Part shown: piece by piece, positions 6,467-14,903 of the stretch | Layout of the letters: the number at the start of each line of letters is the position of its first letter | Numbering within the stretch: position 1 is the first letter of the stretch | Assembly (NCBI GenBank): GCA_964431735.1 | Contig: CAYSLJ010000151.1 | Location: forward strand, 1 to 16,504 | Origin: CALARM01 sp964431735 | GTDB lineage: Bacteria; Vulcanimicrobiota; SpSt-956; JAKJGF01 | Direction: 5' to 3' | DNA: 16,504 nt | Position numbers and translations under genes: made by a program | The notes under the pieces: model-generated | The model's database searches: none | Told to the model about the DNA's origin: nothing | What the model saw: only the letters and a program-made list of their open reading frames with translations

Positions 6467-9302
6467 TATTATCTTTCGTAGAAACTTCAGATCCTTCTTT
6501 TTTAATAAATACAATTTTACCTTTAGAAAGTTCTGCAGATATAATATTTCCCGGTTTAAATATCTCTCTTCCAGTTATTTCTACAGGATAAATGGCTTCG
6601 AACACAAAACGGTTCAACCGTGATATCTCTTTCTCAGATAAATGTTCTATCCCTTTATCTAAAAATTCCCTTCCTTCTTCACACAGTTCCAGATTTGCAA
6701 AAACACCACTGTCATAGAAATCCTGTCTTTTTACTACCTTATTAAGACCATCTATAATCTGCCTTTTTTGGATATCAGTGAGTTCTTTTTCCGAAACAAA
6801 ATCACTGATAGTGACCCTTGTTTCTTCATCAAGAAATTCCCATATTCTGTTTACAGACATAGAACTGTGTTCTTTCAGGCTATTTAACATAGAAGTCCAT
6901 TGTAGAATCTCATCTTCAGTAAATTGCATGGTGCTGGATCTGATCAGTTTCTCAGAAAGAGGATCTTCTATAAATTTCTGAATGGAACGACGAAGCGGTC
7001 TGGCTCCATAGACAGGATCAAAACCGTCTTTAACGATTTTCTTTTTAACGTCGTCTGTTACTTTCATATCAAATTCCTGTATTTTGAGTTCTTTATTGAC
7101 CCTGGCAAGCATAAGGGTAACAATCTTTGCTATTTCTTCTTCGGTAAGGGTTCGGAATACCATTATTTCATCAAGACGGTTAATAAATTCCGGTCTGAAT
7201 ATTCTCTTGACTTCTTTCATAACGGTTTTTTTCATCTCTTCATACTGTTTTTCAGGATCGGTAGATTTCTTTGTTTTTCTGAATCCTGTCGGCTCATCAT
7301 CGCCAATAGCTCTGGTGCCAACATTGGAAGTCATAATTATAACTGAATTTTTAAAATCTACCACTCTTCCGGTGGAATCTGTGAGACGTCCGTCATCCAG
7401 TACCTGTAAAAGAATATTAAACACATCTCCATGAGCTTTTTCTATTTCATCAAAGAGTACAACGGAATAAGGCCTGCGACGTACTGCTTCAGTAAGCTGA
7501 CCTGCTTCTTCATGTCCCACATATCCCGGAGGTGCTCCTATAAGACGGGCAACGGCATGTTTTTCCATATATTCTGACATGTCAATTCTTATCATGGCAT
7601 CTTCATCACCGAAGAGAAATTCTGCAAGGGTTCTAGCAAGTTCTGTTTTTCCGACGCCTGTAGGTCCCAGGAAAAGGAAAGAACCGGAAGGTTTCTTCGG
7701 ATCCTTAAGGCCTGCCCTTGCTCTTCTTATGGATTTGGCAAGAGCTTTTATGGCCTGTTCCTGTCCTATTACTCTCTTATGAAGGATCTCTTCCATTCTG
7801 ATAAGACGTTCAGTTTCTTCTTCAGCAAGTCTTGTAACAGGGATATTTGTCCAGCTAGATACTATTTCTTCTATTTCTCTTTCAGTAACCATATTCTCAT
7901 CATCAACAACCCTGTTTTTCTTATCATTCCACTCTTTTTCCAGTTTCAGTTTATTTTCCTGAATCTTTTCTTCCTTATCTCTTATCTTGGCCGCTTTTTC
8001 ATATTCCTGGGACTGAATTGCCGCTTCCTTCTCCTGACGAACCTTTCTGAGTTCATTTTCTATTTCAATAAGTTCGGGAGGAGGAATGGTCTGGGCAAGT
8101 CTTACCTTTGCCCCTGCTTCATCAATAAGATCTATGGCTTTATCAGGCATAAATCTGTCTGTTATATAACGATCTCCGAGCCTGGCAGAAGATACTATGG
8201 CTTCATCCGTTATTTTAACCCTGTGATGTGCTTCATATCTGTCTCTCAAACCTTTTAATATTTCTATTGTTTCTTCAATAGACGGTTCTTTCACCTGAAT
8301 TGGCTGAAAACGTCTGCCAAGAGCAGGATCTTTTTCTATATACTTACGAAATTCTTCCTGAGTGGTGGCACCTATACACTGAAGTTCTCCCCGGGCGAGA
8401 GCTGGCTTCAATATATTGGAGGCATCGATTGCACCTTCTGCTGCTCCTGCTCCCACGAGTGTATGAAGCTCATCTATAAAGAGAATTACTTCTCCTGCAG
8501 CAGATTTTATTTCACTCATAACCCTTTTCATTCTGCCTTCAAATTCGCCTCTGTATTTTGTACCTGCTACAACACCGGCCAGGTCAAGGGTTATAACCCT
8601 TTTATCCTTGAGCAATTCCGGAATAGTTCCCTTTACAATTCTCTGGGCAAGGCCTTCTACTATGGCTGTTTTCCCGACTCCCGGCTCCCCTATAAGGGCA
8701 GGATTATTTTTGGTTCTGCGGCTCAAAATCTGTATAACTCTCTGAGTTTCAGCTTCTCTTCCGACAACAGGATCCAGTTTATTCTTTCTTGCAAGATCTG
8801 TCAGATCACGGCCATAGGAATCAAGAGTAGGTGTTTTAGTCCTCTCTTTTGCCGGTTGAGCAACAGTTTTAGCACCGAGAAGCCTGGTAATCTGATCCCT
8901 TATCTTTTCGGTATCGACACCCAGGTTAGACAGAACCCTTGCTGCCACACCTTCACCTTCTCTTACAAGTCCAAGGAGAAGATGTTCTGTCCCTATATAA
9001 TTATGAGCCAGCTGACGGGCCTCTTCAAAGGCAAGTTCTATTACTCTTTTGGCTCTCGGAGTAAATACCATTTCTTCAAGGGTAGTTTTACCACCTTTAC
9101 CGGCAATGGCTTCAACTTCCTGCCTTACTTTCTTGAGAGACACATCCAGGTTTTCCAGAACCTTTGCTGCCACACTTTCTCCTTCACTGATAATACCAAG
9201 GAGTAAATGTTCTGTCCCTATATAATTATTGCCCAGTCTCTGGGCTTCTTCCTGAGCAAGGACAATAGAACGTCTCGCTCTTTCTGTAAATGGTTCCCAC
9301 AT
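6444..9302 (-). CDS. clpC: ATP-dependent Clp protease ATP-binding subunit ClpC, with C-terminal insertion
   Basis: This 952-residue AAA+ unfoldase feeds substrates to ClpP; Bacillus ClpC has about 810. Domains in order: a double Clp N-domain (about 3-145, repeats starting FTERARRSIVLAQEEA and FTPRAKRVIELAFEEA), D1 with Walker A GEPGVGKT (205-212) and Walker B ILFIDE (273-278), a short middle/UVR-like coiled coil (about 412-465), and D2 with Walker A GPTGVGKT (546-553), Walker B VVLFDE (614-619) and GAPPGYVGHEE (589-599). The D2 small domain reaches FIEDPLSEKLIR (777-788). An extra ~120 residues then precede the normal ending FKPGNIISAELSKGKIVF (915-932). No ctsR/mcsA/mcsB genes lie upstream; an S41 protease does. 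The ATG at 9302 lacks a close ribosome binding site, but MWEPFTERARR matches the family N-terminus. Confidence 0.95.
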   Translation of the reverse strand: MWEPFTERARRSIVLAQEEAQRLGNNYIGTEHLLLGIISEGESVAAKVLENLDVSLKKVRQEVEAIAGKGGKTTLEEMVFTPRAKRVIELAFEEARQLAHNYIGTEHLLLGLVREGEGVAARVLSNLGVDTEKIRDQITRLLGAKTVAQPAKERTKTPTLDSYGRDLTDLARKNKLDPVVGREAETQRVIQILSRRTKNNPALIGEPGVGKTAIVEGLAQRIVKGTIPELLKDKRVITLDLAGVVAGTKYRGEFEGRMKRVMSEIKSAAGEVILFIDELHTLVGAGAAEGAIDASNILKPALARGELQCIGATTQEEFRKYIEKDPALGRRFQPIQVKEPSIEETIEILKGLRDRYEAHHRVKITDEAIVSSARLGDRYITDRFMPDKAIDLIDEAGAKVRLAQTIPPPELIEIENELRKVRQEKEAAIQSQEYEKAAKIRDKEEKIQENKLKLEKEWNDKKNRVVDDENMVTEREIEEIVSSWTNIPVTRLAEEETERLIRMEEILHKRVIGQEQAIKALAKSIRRARAGLKDPKKPSGSFLFLGPTGVGKTELARTLAEFLFGDEDAMIRIDMSEYMEKHAVARLIGAPPGYVGHEEAGQLTEAVRRRPYSVVLFDEIEKAHGDVFNILLQVLDDGRLTDSTGRVVDFKNSVIIMTSNVGTRAIGDDEPTGFRKTKKSTDPEKQYEEMKKTVMKEVKRIFRPEFINRLDEIMVFRTLTEEEIAKIVTLMLARVNKELKIQEFDMKVTDDVKKKIVKDGFDPVYGARPLRRSIQKFIEDPLSEKLIRSSTMQFTEDEILQWTSMLNSLKEHSSMSVNRIWEFLDEETRVTISDFVSEKELTDIQKRQIIDGLNKVVKRQDFYDSGVFANLELCEEGREFLDKGIEHLSEKEISRLNRFVFEAIYPVEITGREIFKPGNIISAELSKGKIVFIKKEGSEVSTKDNKTRTIHK

Positions 9303-9504
9303 AAGTATTTTTCGATTCCGAACAGTCAGAACCTACTAATATACCTCCTCTTTAAATATATAAAGTAAATAAATTTCAATAATCCTTAACTTAATATTTC
9401 TAGACACTTAAAGTAAAACCTTTTTATTTATTAAAAAAGTGAAAGCTTCAAAGTTCAATATACTTTCAGTTACCCAAAACACGGTTCGGCCATGCAAGAT
9501 ACAT
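9303..9504 (-). promoter_or_regulatory. clpC upstream region, contents mostly unassigned
   Basis: This 200-bp AT-rich gap has no heptamer repeats. Just after the protease stop a small GC hairpin (9479-9495, about 6 bp) followed by TTTT on the minus strand could be a weak terminator. An AAAGAGGAGG Shine-Dalgarno-like sequence lies about 36 nt before the clpC ATG, too far for that start. A TTGAAA could be a -35 element but I see no well-spaced -10. No CtsR direct repeat or CIRCE element is visible. Confidence 0.4.
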
Positions 9505-10791
9505 CTACCAGGTAAGCTTCCCATGATGTATAATTTCCACAGCTTTAAGTATATTATTCCAATATTCTATTGCATATAAAAGCTGTTTTTCGTAACCGTT
9601 AACTTCTGCATCAGGTTTAATACCGATGTCATCTATAGCTTCACCGGAAGGAGTAAAAAATTTTGCCACAGTAAGTTTTATTGCAAAATTTTCGTCTAAA
9701 GGAAAAAGTCCTTGAATGGAACCTTTTCCAAAGGTTTTTTCTCCTACAAGAACAGCCCTGTTATTTTGTTTCATACATGAAGCAATCAGTTCTGCAGAAC
9801 TCATAGTATTATTATTGATTAACATGGCTAAAGGCAAAGAAATAGCAGAAAAATTATTTCCGTAAATAACCTTACGACCTCTGTTATTTTCTGTCATGAT
9901 TACAGGTTCGTCTGAAATAAAAATCCTGCTGAAATCTATAGCGCTTCCCAGTTCTCCTCCGGGATTATCCCTGAGGTCAATAATAGAAAATTTATATTTT
10001 TTTATATCCAGTCGCGATAATTCCTTACAAATTTTTTTACCTGTATCAGAAGCAAAAAAATAAACCTTAATATATAAAATATCTTCCTCTATCTCTTCGA
10101 TAGTAAAATCCCTTATTTTTATTTCCTCTGATTTCATAGAAAATTCCAGTTTTTTTTCAGCTCGTTGAATTTTTAAAGATATACGTTTCCCTTTTTTCAC
10201 AGGTATTAATCTATAAATCTCAGCTAAAGGCATGTTGAAAATTTTTTTACCGTCAATTTCAATTATAATATCCCCCTCTCTTAAGCCTGCTTTAGAAGAA
10301 GGGGTATCAGGGAAAACTGAAGCAATATAAACAAAATCATCACCTTTTGCAGGGACAAAACCAAAACCTGAAAATTTTTCTTTATCAAGTAAATCTGTAA
10401 GTTCTTCATAATCTTTAGAATCAAGTAATAGAGAATATTTATCCTTAAGAGAATTTATCATACCTTCTATTATCTTCATGGAAAGGCCATGAAGATCACC
10501 TCTGTATTTATCGGTAACTTCAAAAAAAATATTATTAAATTCCCTTAAAGCTTCCTCATTATTTAAATCTTTACTGAGATAAGATCTCTCAGATTTACAC
10601 TCAAAAAAAAGAAGGGAAAGACCTGAATTTAAAAGGTCTGCACCGGACAGAGGTCTGTAATAATTTGCCATTATAAGCTGATAGGATTTATTTATAAGTA
10701 GATTTTCATTATACTGTTTTTCTGTTACTACCGCATAAGCATAGAAAGAAGTGAGAAGAATAAATAACAAAACGTAAAAAATTCTTCTCAT
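9505..10791 (-). CDS. S41-family C-terminal processing peptidase (CtpA/Prc type), secreted or periplasmic
   Basis: This 428-residue protein starts with a signal peptide (about 1-20, ending AYA). An N-terminal helical region (about 25-135) is followed by a PDZ domain (about 142-215, SGFGFVPAKGDD...AGLREGDIIIEIDG) and the tail-specific protease core. The catalytic pair is Ser331 in NTMSSAELIA and Lys356 in EKTFGKGS, 25 residues apart as in known CtpB/Prc enzymes; LRDNPGGELGSA (273-284) is the other family motif. Such enzymes cut protein C-termini outside the cytoplasm. The ATG at 10791 is preceded by AGAGGTGA made from three family-B-like heptamers. The gene lies between a secreted TPR protein and clpC; nothing here identifies its substrate. 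Confidence 0.92.
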   Translation of the reverse strand: MRRIFYVLLFILLTSFYAYAVVTEKQYNENLLINKSYQLIMANYYRPLSGADLLNSGLSLLFFECKSERSYLSKDLNNEEALREFNNIFFEVTDKYRGDLHGLSMKIIEGMINSLKDKYSLLLDSKDYEELTDLLDKEKFSGFGFVPAKGDDFVYIASVFPDTPSSKAGLREGDIIIEIDGKKIFNMPLAEIYRLIPVKKGKRISLKIQRAEKKLEFSMKSEEIKIRDFTIEEIEEDILYIKVYFFASDTGKKICKELSRLDIKKYKFSIIDLRDNPGGELGSAIDFSRIFISDEPVIMTENNRGRKVIYGNNFSAISLPLAMLINNNTMSSAELIASCMKQNNRAVLVGEKTFGKGSIQGLFPLDENFAIKLTVAKFFTPSGEAIDDIGIKPDAEVNGYEKQLLYAIEYWNNILKAVEIIHHGKLTW

Positions 10792-10812
10792 ATTTCACCT
10801 CTCACTTCTCAC
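10792..10812 (-). repeat. Three family-B-like heptamers forming the protease ribosome binding site
   Basis: Reading the minus strand, GTGAGAA, GTGAGAG and GTGAAAT run in exact 7-bp register into the ATG at 10791. The Shine-Dalgarno AGAGGTGA spans the junction of units two and three. Confidence 0.75.
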
Positions 10813-10851
10813 TTAATAAAAATTAAATAACTGTCTCAAATATATTAAATC

Positions 10852-10880
10852 GTGACACGTAACGCGTAACGCGTAACGCG
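10852..10880 (+). repeat. Family-A heptamer array (GTGACAC, GTAACGC x3)
   Basis: Four tandem units end in the same GCGAGGA border as the arrays at 2765 and 12311. The array lies in the gap between the TPR-protein stop (10912) and the protease start (10791). Confidence 0.95.
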
Positions 10881-10911
10881 AGGAAAGAGACTATTAATAA
10901 ATTTCCATTCC

Positions 10912-12279
10912 TTATTGAAGTCGTTTAATGGTAAAAACTGCTTCTATCCTGCTTCTTGTTTTATCCATGGCAGTAATTTTTACCTGATTGTCTCCCAGTG
11001 TCAGAAGAGCTTCTCCTTTAAATAAAAGAGAATTGCCCCCCGGCGGAACTTCACCTGAATACTGTTCATCTACTACTGAGAGAACTGCCGTTTGATTATC
11101 AATAAGTACCTCTACGATACCGCTCCCGGAAGGTGCTGTGGCAATACCTGTAATATTTATTTTAGAGCCACTGCACTCATAGATTCCTGCAGAAAAACCT
11201 TTCGGTTCAAGTATTTTTATAGTTAAAGTGACTGCTGTGCCTGAATCCGATGAAGGAGTCTCTGGAACAGGTGTTACTGGAACAGGTGTTTCTGCTGGTG
11301 TCGGTGTGGCTTTAGGAATTTTTGCTTCCGCTCTGGCAAGGGTATCTGCATAAATTTTATTTTTCGGTTCCAGTTCTGAAGCTTTCTTAAACTGTTCCAG
11401 AGCATGTTCATAATCATGTTTTTTATCATAAATACATCCTGCAAGATAGTGAACCTGGCTGTCAGAATCATTGACAAGTATGGCTGATTTATATGCTTCA
11501 AGAGCCAGATCAAGGTCTCCCCTGTGTTCATAAGCCAGTCCGAGCTCTTTATGATATTTATAATTATTACTATCATAATCTGTCGCTTTTTTATAATTAT
11601 TTATGGCTTTCTGGAAATCTTTCTTTTTCATATAAATCTCACCGAGTGTACCATAAATAGTGGCTTCCGCAGGAAAACTTTTAAGAGCTTCAGTCATTTC
11701 TTTTTCTGCCAGATCAGGTTTATTGATTTTTATAAAACACAGACCAAGATAATAATGAGCCATTCCCTGATTTGCCCCTTTTAATGCTATGGCATCTTTA
11801 TACTGGGCAGACGCTTTCTCGTAATTTTTCTCATCACAGTATATTTTTCCGAGAGAAAAATATACTTCTTCTGCAAAACTCCCCTTCGGGTCCAATTTCA
11901 AATATTTTGCATAATATGGTTTTGCTTTTTCCGGATTATTTTTAGGATACTGAAGAACCCTTCCCAGATTATAATTTAATTCCTTATCATCAGGTTTTAA
12001 TTTCAAAGCTGCCTGATACTGCTCAATAGCCTTATCATATTTATTCCATTTTTCATACACTATGCCCAGTGCTTTACGATAATCTGTGATTTTAGGGGCC
12101 AGTTTTATGGCGCTCAGAAGTTCTTTTTCTGCAGAAGCAAAATCGTTTCCCTGCATGAAAGTAAGGCCCTGAATTGCATGTTCTTCCGCCTCTTTATTTT
12201 TATCTTCAGAAAAAGCCGGCAATGTTATGTTTACAATCATCAAGAGAGAACATATAAATAATATAAAAATGTATTTCAA
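10912..12279 (-). CDS. Secreted TPR-repeat protein with C-terminal Ig-like domain
   Basis: This 455-residue exported protein has a signal peptide (1-24, ending LPAFS). About eight tetratricopeptide repeats follow (residues ~31-320, e.g. YDKAIEQYQAALKLKPDD at 81-98, FQKAINNYKKATDYDSNN at 222-239). A Pro/Thr linker of TP/VP repeats (323-347) leads to a beta-rich, probably Ig-like domain (about 350-455: IKILEPKG...INITGIATAPSG...NQVKITAMD). TPR arrays are protein-binding scaffolds, so a role as envelope assembly or adaptor protein is inferred; the neighbouring S41 protease is a possible partner. The start is taken as the TTG at 12279, 9 nt after AGGAG; another TTG at 12288 touches the Shine-Dalgarno and is unlikely. 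No specific family name can be given. Confidence 0.85.
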   Translation of the reverse strand: MKYIFILFICSLLMIVNITLPAFSEDKNKEAEEHAIQGLTFMQGNDFASAEKELLSAIKLAPKITDYRKALGIVYEKWNKYDKAIEQYQAALKLKPDDKELNYNLGRVLQYPKNNPEKAKPYYAKYLKLDPKGSFAEEVYFSLGKIYCDEKNYEKASAQYKDAIALKGANQGMAHYYLGLCFIKINKPDLAEKEMTEALKSFPAEATIYGTLGEIYMKKKDFQKAINNYKKATDYDSNNYKYHKELGLAYEHRGDLDLALEAYKSAILVNDSDSQVHYLAGCIYDKKHDYEHALEQFKKASELEPKNKIYADTLARAEAKIPKATPTPAETPVPVTPVPETPSSDSGTAVTLTIKILEPKGFSAGIYECSGSKINITGIATAPSGSGIVEVLIDNQTAVLSVVDEQYSGEVPPGGNSLLFKGEALLTLGDNQVKITAMDKTRSRIEAVFTIKRLQ

Positions 12280-12310
12280 TAATAACAACTCCTTTGTTTA
12301 TAGTCAGTTC

Positions 12311-12395
12311 GTAACGCGTGACGCGTGACGCGTGACGCGAGGATTGCCCCCGGGGGGGATATCACCCGTCACGCGTTACGCGTTACGCGTCACGC
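12311..12395. repeat. Family-A heptamer arrays facing each other around a GC-tract loop
   Basis: Four units GTAACGC, GTGACGC x3 (12311-12338) are mirrored by CCGTCAC, GCGTTAC x2, GCGTCAC (12366-12393), giving a roughly 28-bp GC-rich stem. The 27-nt loop contains C5G7 (12347-12358). It lies between the glmM stop and the TPR-protein start and would be the strongest hairpin in the window. It might terminate or separate transcripts, although no U-run follows. Confidence 0.95.
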
Positions 12396-12397
12396 AT

Positions 12398-13753
12398 TTA
12401 ACACAATCTCTTCCTTATCTCAGACGAAATCCTTTCTGCCACATCATTCATCTCTTTTTTATCCAGCGCTTCTACCATGACCCTCACCAGAGGTTCTGTC
12501 CCAGATGGCCTTACAAGTATTCTCCCTCTGTCGGAAAGAATTTTTTCTTCTTTTTCAATCAATTCTCTGAGATAAAGATCGTTTCCGAAACTATTTTTAT
12601 CCAGAACAGGTATATTTACAAGTATCTGAGGATATTTAGCTACTTCCGAACCGAGTGTTTCAAAAGATTTCCCCGTATCTAACATAATTTTCAACAGCAT
12701 AAGAGCCGTAATAAGACCGTCACCTGTATTATTATAATCCAGTAATATTATATGGCCTGACTGTTCTCCTCCCAGAATTCCGCCATGTTTAATCATTGCT
12801 TCCAGGACATATCTGTCTCCCACATTTGTTCGCAACATTTGAATGGATTTTTTCTTCAATGCAAGTTCAAAACCAAGATTGCTCATAACCGTAGATACGA
12901 CAAGATTATTTTTAAGCATTCCTTTATCTTTTAAATAGGAAGCAATGATAAACATCATCTTATCTCCGTCTACAGCATGGCCTTTTCTGTCTACAGAAAT
13001 AACTCTGTCTGCATCACCGTCGAAAGCAAACCCTATGTCCGCCTGTTCGGAAACCACTCTTTCGGAAAGACTCTCCACACAGGTAGAACCACATTTATCA
13101 TTTATATTAACTCCGTCAGGAGAAATATTCATTTCTATTACGTCTGCGCCAAGTTCTTTTAAAATTACCGGGGCAACAACAAAAGAAGCTCCGTTGGCAC
13201 AATCAATTACAATTTTCAGACCTTTTAACAGATTACCGTCATATAAATTGAAAATATTCTTTTTAACAGAAGAAAGATAAATATGGAGTATATCTTCTTC
13301 CAGAACTCTACCAAGGTTTTTTCCTTCAGGAGAAGGTAATTCCTCAATTTTCTCCAGCAAAGCTTCTATTTCATCTTCTTCTCTGTCTTCAAGTTTAAAA
13401 CCACAGGAACTGAAAAATTTTATGCCATTATCAGGAAAAGGATTGTGAGACGCAGAAATCATTACTCCACCGCAGGCAGACGTACGGGAAGTCAAAAAAG
13501 AAACAACAGGTGTCGGCACTACTCCCAGTTTAAGAGCAGATACACCTGCAGAACATAGACCTGAAACAATAGCATGTTCAAGCATATCTGATGATATTCT
13601 CGTATCTTTCCCTATAATAAAATAAGGAGAACCATTTTTTTTATTTTCTGAAAGAATATAACCGCAAACCCTGGCAAGTTTAAAAGCCAGAGCAGGCGTT
13701 AAATCTTTATTTGCAATACCTCTGACACCATCTGTGCCGAATAATTTACCCAT
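12398..13753 (-). CDS. glmM: Phosphoglucosamine mutase GlmM
   Basis: This 451-residue alpha-D-phosphohexomutase has every GlmM landmark. The N-terminus is KLFGTDGVRG; the phosphoserine loop ISASHNP carries Ser102, the same number as in E. coli GlmM. The metal-binding loop is DGDADR (245-250), the sugar-binding loop GEQSGH (329-334) and the phosphate-binding loop RPSGTEP (415-421). It interconverts glucosamine-6-phosphate and glucosamine-1-phosphate, the route to UDP-GlcNAc and peptidoglycan. AGAGGAG lies 7 nt before the ATG. It follows the ybbR-type gene by 16 bp and forms the classic cdaA-cdaR-glmM module; in Firmicutes GlmM can bind and restrain CdaA. The gene ends two bases from the large family-A hairpin. 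Confidence 0.97.
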   Translation of the reverse strand: MGKLFGTDGVRGIANKDLTPALAFKLARVCGYILSENKKNGSPYFIIGKDTRISSDMLEHAIVSGLCSAGVSALKLGVVPTPVVSFLTSRTSACGGVMISASHNPFPDNGIKFFSSCGFKLEDREEDEIEALLEKIEELPSPEGKNLGRVLEEDILHIYLSSVKKNIFNLYDGNLLKGLKIVIDCANGASFVVAPVILKELGADVIEMNISPDGVNINDKCGSTCVESLSERVVSEQADIGFAFDGDADRVISVDRKGHAVDGDKMMFIIASYLKDKGMLKNNLVVSTVMSNLGFELALKKKSIQMLRTNVGDRYVLEAMIKHGGILGGEQSGHIILLDYNNTGDGLITALMLLKIMLDTGKSFETLGSEVAKYPQILVNIPVLDKNSFGNDLYLRELIEKEEKILSDRGRILVRPSGTEPLVRVMVEALDKKEMNDVAERISSEIRKRLC

Positions 13754-13769
13754 TAAAAAACTCCTCTTT

Positions 13770-14741
13770 TCAATTCGGTTTAGTTACCGGTGTTTTAACT
13801 GAAGCAACTTTTTTATCAATTCTAATTACTATCTGAACTGTATTGTTTATAATATTAATTCCTTTTACAGGAACAATCCATACCTTTGCAGCAAAATCAT
13901 CTGTTTTTTTATCAATATCTACGGGAGATGTACGTACACTTTGAACGGACTTGCCTTCCTCCGAAGTAATTTCAATTGTTGCAGTGGAATGTCTGAGGGA
14001 AATCTCTTTAATTACATAACCTTCCGGTAAAGTGCCTGTAATAGACGGTATTATAGGTACAGTTCTATAGATCCTGTCAGGAATAATCTCTATTCGGACT
14101 TCAACTTCTGAAGGCTTAACAGTCAGACCTGATACAATATTACCCTGCCTGTCAGTAATAAAAGGCACTTCCATCTTTTTCAGACTTAAATCAGCATTGG
14201 AAATATCAGGTTTTACCAATACCTTATTGACATTGACCATGGCTCCTTCCGGGCCTTTAACCCTTACACTTTCCGGAAGGATTTTTACATTTTCTCCAGA
14301 TACAACATATCCGCTTTTAGGTTTTCCTTCGAATTCCAGTGTTATATCTACAGTTTTCTCTATTAATTTATCAATCTTTATATCTACTGCCTGCGGTTCT
14401 ACAGATACTACTTCTACCAGGCTCGATGCCTGAACGAGAACTCTGTATGTACCTGTAGACTTATTGCTTAAATCTACAGATGCACGAACACCTCCTGCTT
14501 TCATATCAGAAATAATATCTTTGTTACCTCTCACCTTGACAAATACATCATCCTGCATTTCCACAACAGTTAAATCAGAAGCAAGGCCTTTGACTTCAAT
14601 GGGAACAACAAAAGACGTAACTGCAAGATTTTCCTGGAACGGTGTATCTTTATAATAAACATAGATCCATAAAAAAATTGCAAAAACAAGGGAGAGGATC
14701 TTTAAATTTATATCTTTTTTTAAAAAATTAGTCATACCCAT
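13770..14741 (-). CDS. cdaR: YbbR-domain membrane protein, CdaA regulator (CdaR type)
   Basis: This 323-residue protein has a single N-terminal membrane anchor (about 13-30, LKILSLVFAIFLWIYVYY) and a long extracytoplasmic part of YbbR-type beta repeats. I see about three units: ~38-124 (VPIEVKGLASDLTVVEM...VDIKIDK), ~125-213 and ~214-310, each ending in a VxVRIE/VDIKI-like strand. YbbR/CdaR proteins bind the diadenylate cyclase CdaA and modulate it. B. subtilis CdaR is longer, with more repeats. The ATG at 14741 is closely followed by a second in-frame ATG (14735); neither has a clear Shine-Dalgarno because family-C repeats lie directly upstream. Its place between cdaA and glmM supports the assignment. 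Confidence 0.9.
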   Translation of the reverse strand: MGMTNFLKKDINLKILSLVFAIFLWIYVYYKDTPFQENLAVTSFVVPIEVKGLASDLTVVEMQDDVFVKVRGNKDIISDMKAGGVRASVDLSNKSTGTYRVLVQASSLVEVVSVEPQAVDIKIDKLIEKTVDITLEFEGKPKSGYVVSGENVKILPESVRVKGPEGAMVNVNKVLVKPDISNADLSLKKMEVPFITDRQGNIVSGLTVKPSEVEVRIEIIPDRIYRTVPIIPSITGTLPEGYVIKEISLRHSTATIEITSEEGKSVQSVRTSPVDIDKKTDDFAAKVWIVPVKGINIINNTVQIVIRIDKKVASVKTPVTKPN

Positions 14742-14748
14742 ATTATTT

Positions 14749-14810
14749 GTTGAGAGTTGAGAGTTGAGAGTTTAAAGTTGAAAATTAACCAACCATAAAC
14801 TATACACTCT
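14749..14810. repeat. Family-C heptamer array upstream of ybbR/cdaR
   Basis: Direct units GTTGAGA x3, GTTTAAA, GTTGAAA (14749-14783) are followed by diverged inverted units (e.g. CATAAAC, TATACAC at 14794-14807). The array starts 7 bases before the ybbR ATG and occupies the place where its ribosome binding site should be. The rest of the 220-bp gap has no gene that I can support. Confidence 0.88.
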
Positions 14811-14903
14811 TTTCATCCTTCACTCTTTACTACTTAAATAATAGCTAAAGAATTACTCAGGGACTGTAAAAAAATAACTCTGGCAAATTATGTTTTTGTC
14901 CTC

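Noticed and set aside
8463..9206. Long plus-strand frame opposite clpC (247 codons)
   Set aside because: It is the antisense shadow of the conserved ClpC N-domains and D1; no start signal or recognisable protein.
9303..9504. CtsR or CIRCE heat-shock operator before clpC
   Set aside because: I searched for the CtsR heptad direct repeat and for TTAGCACTC-N9-GAGTGCTAA and saw neither.
11274..11576. 100-codon minus-strand frame within the TPR gene
   Set aside because: It is an alternate-frame reading of the TPR gene on the same strand, without a ribosome binding site.
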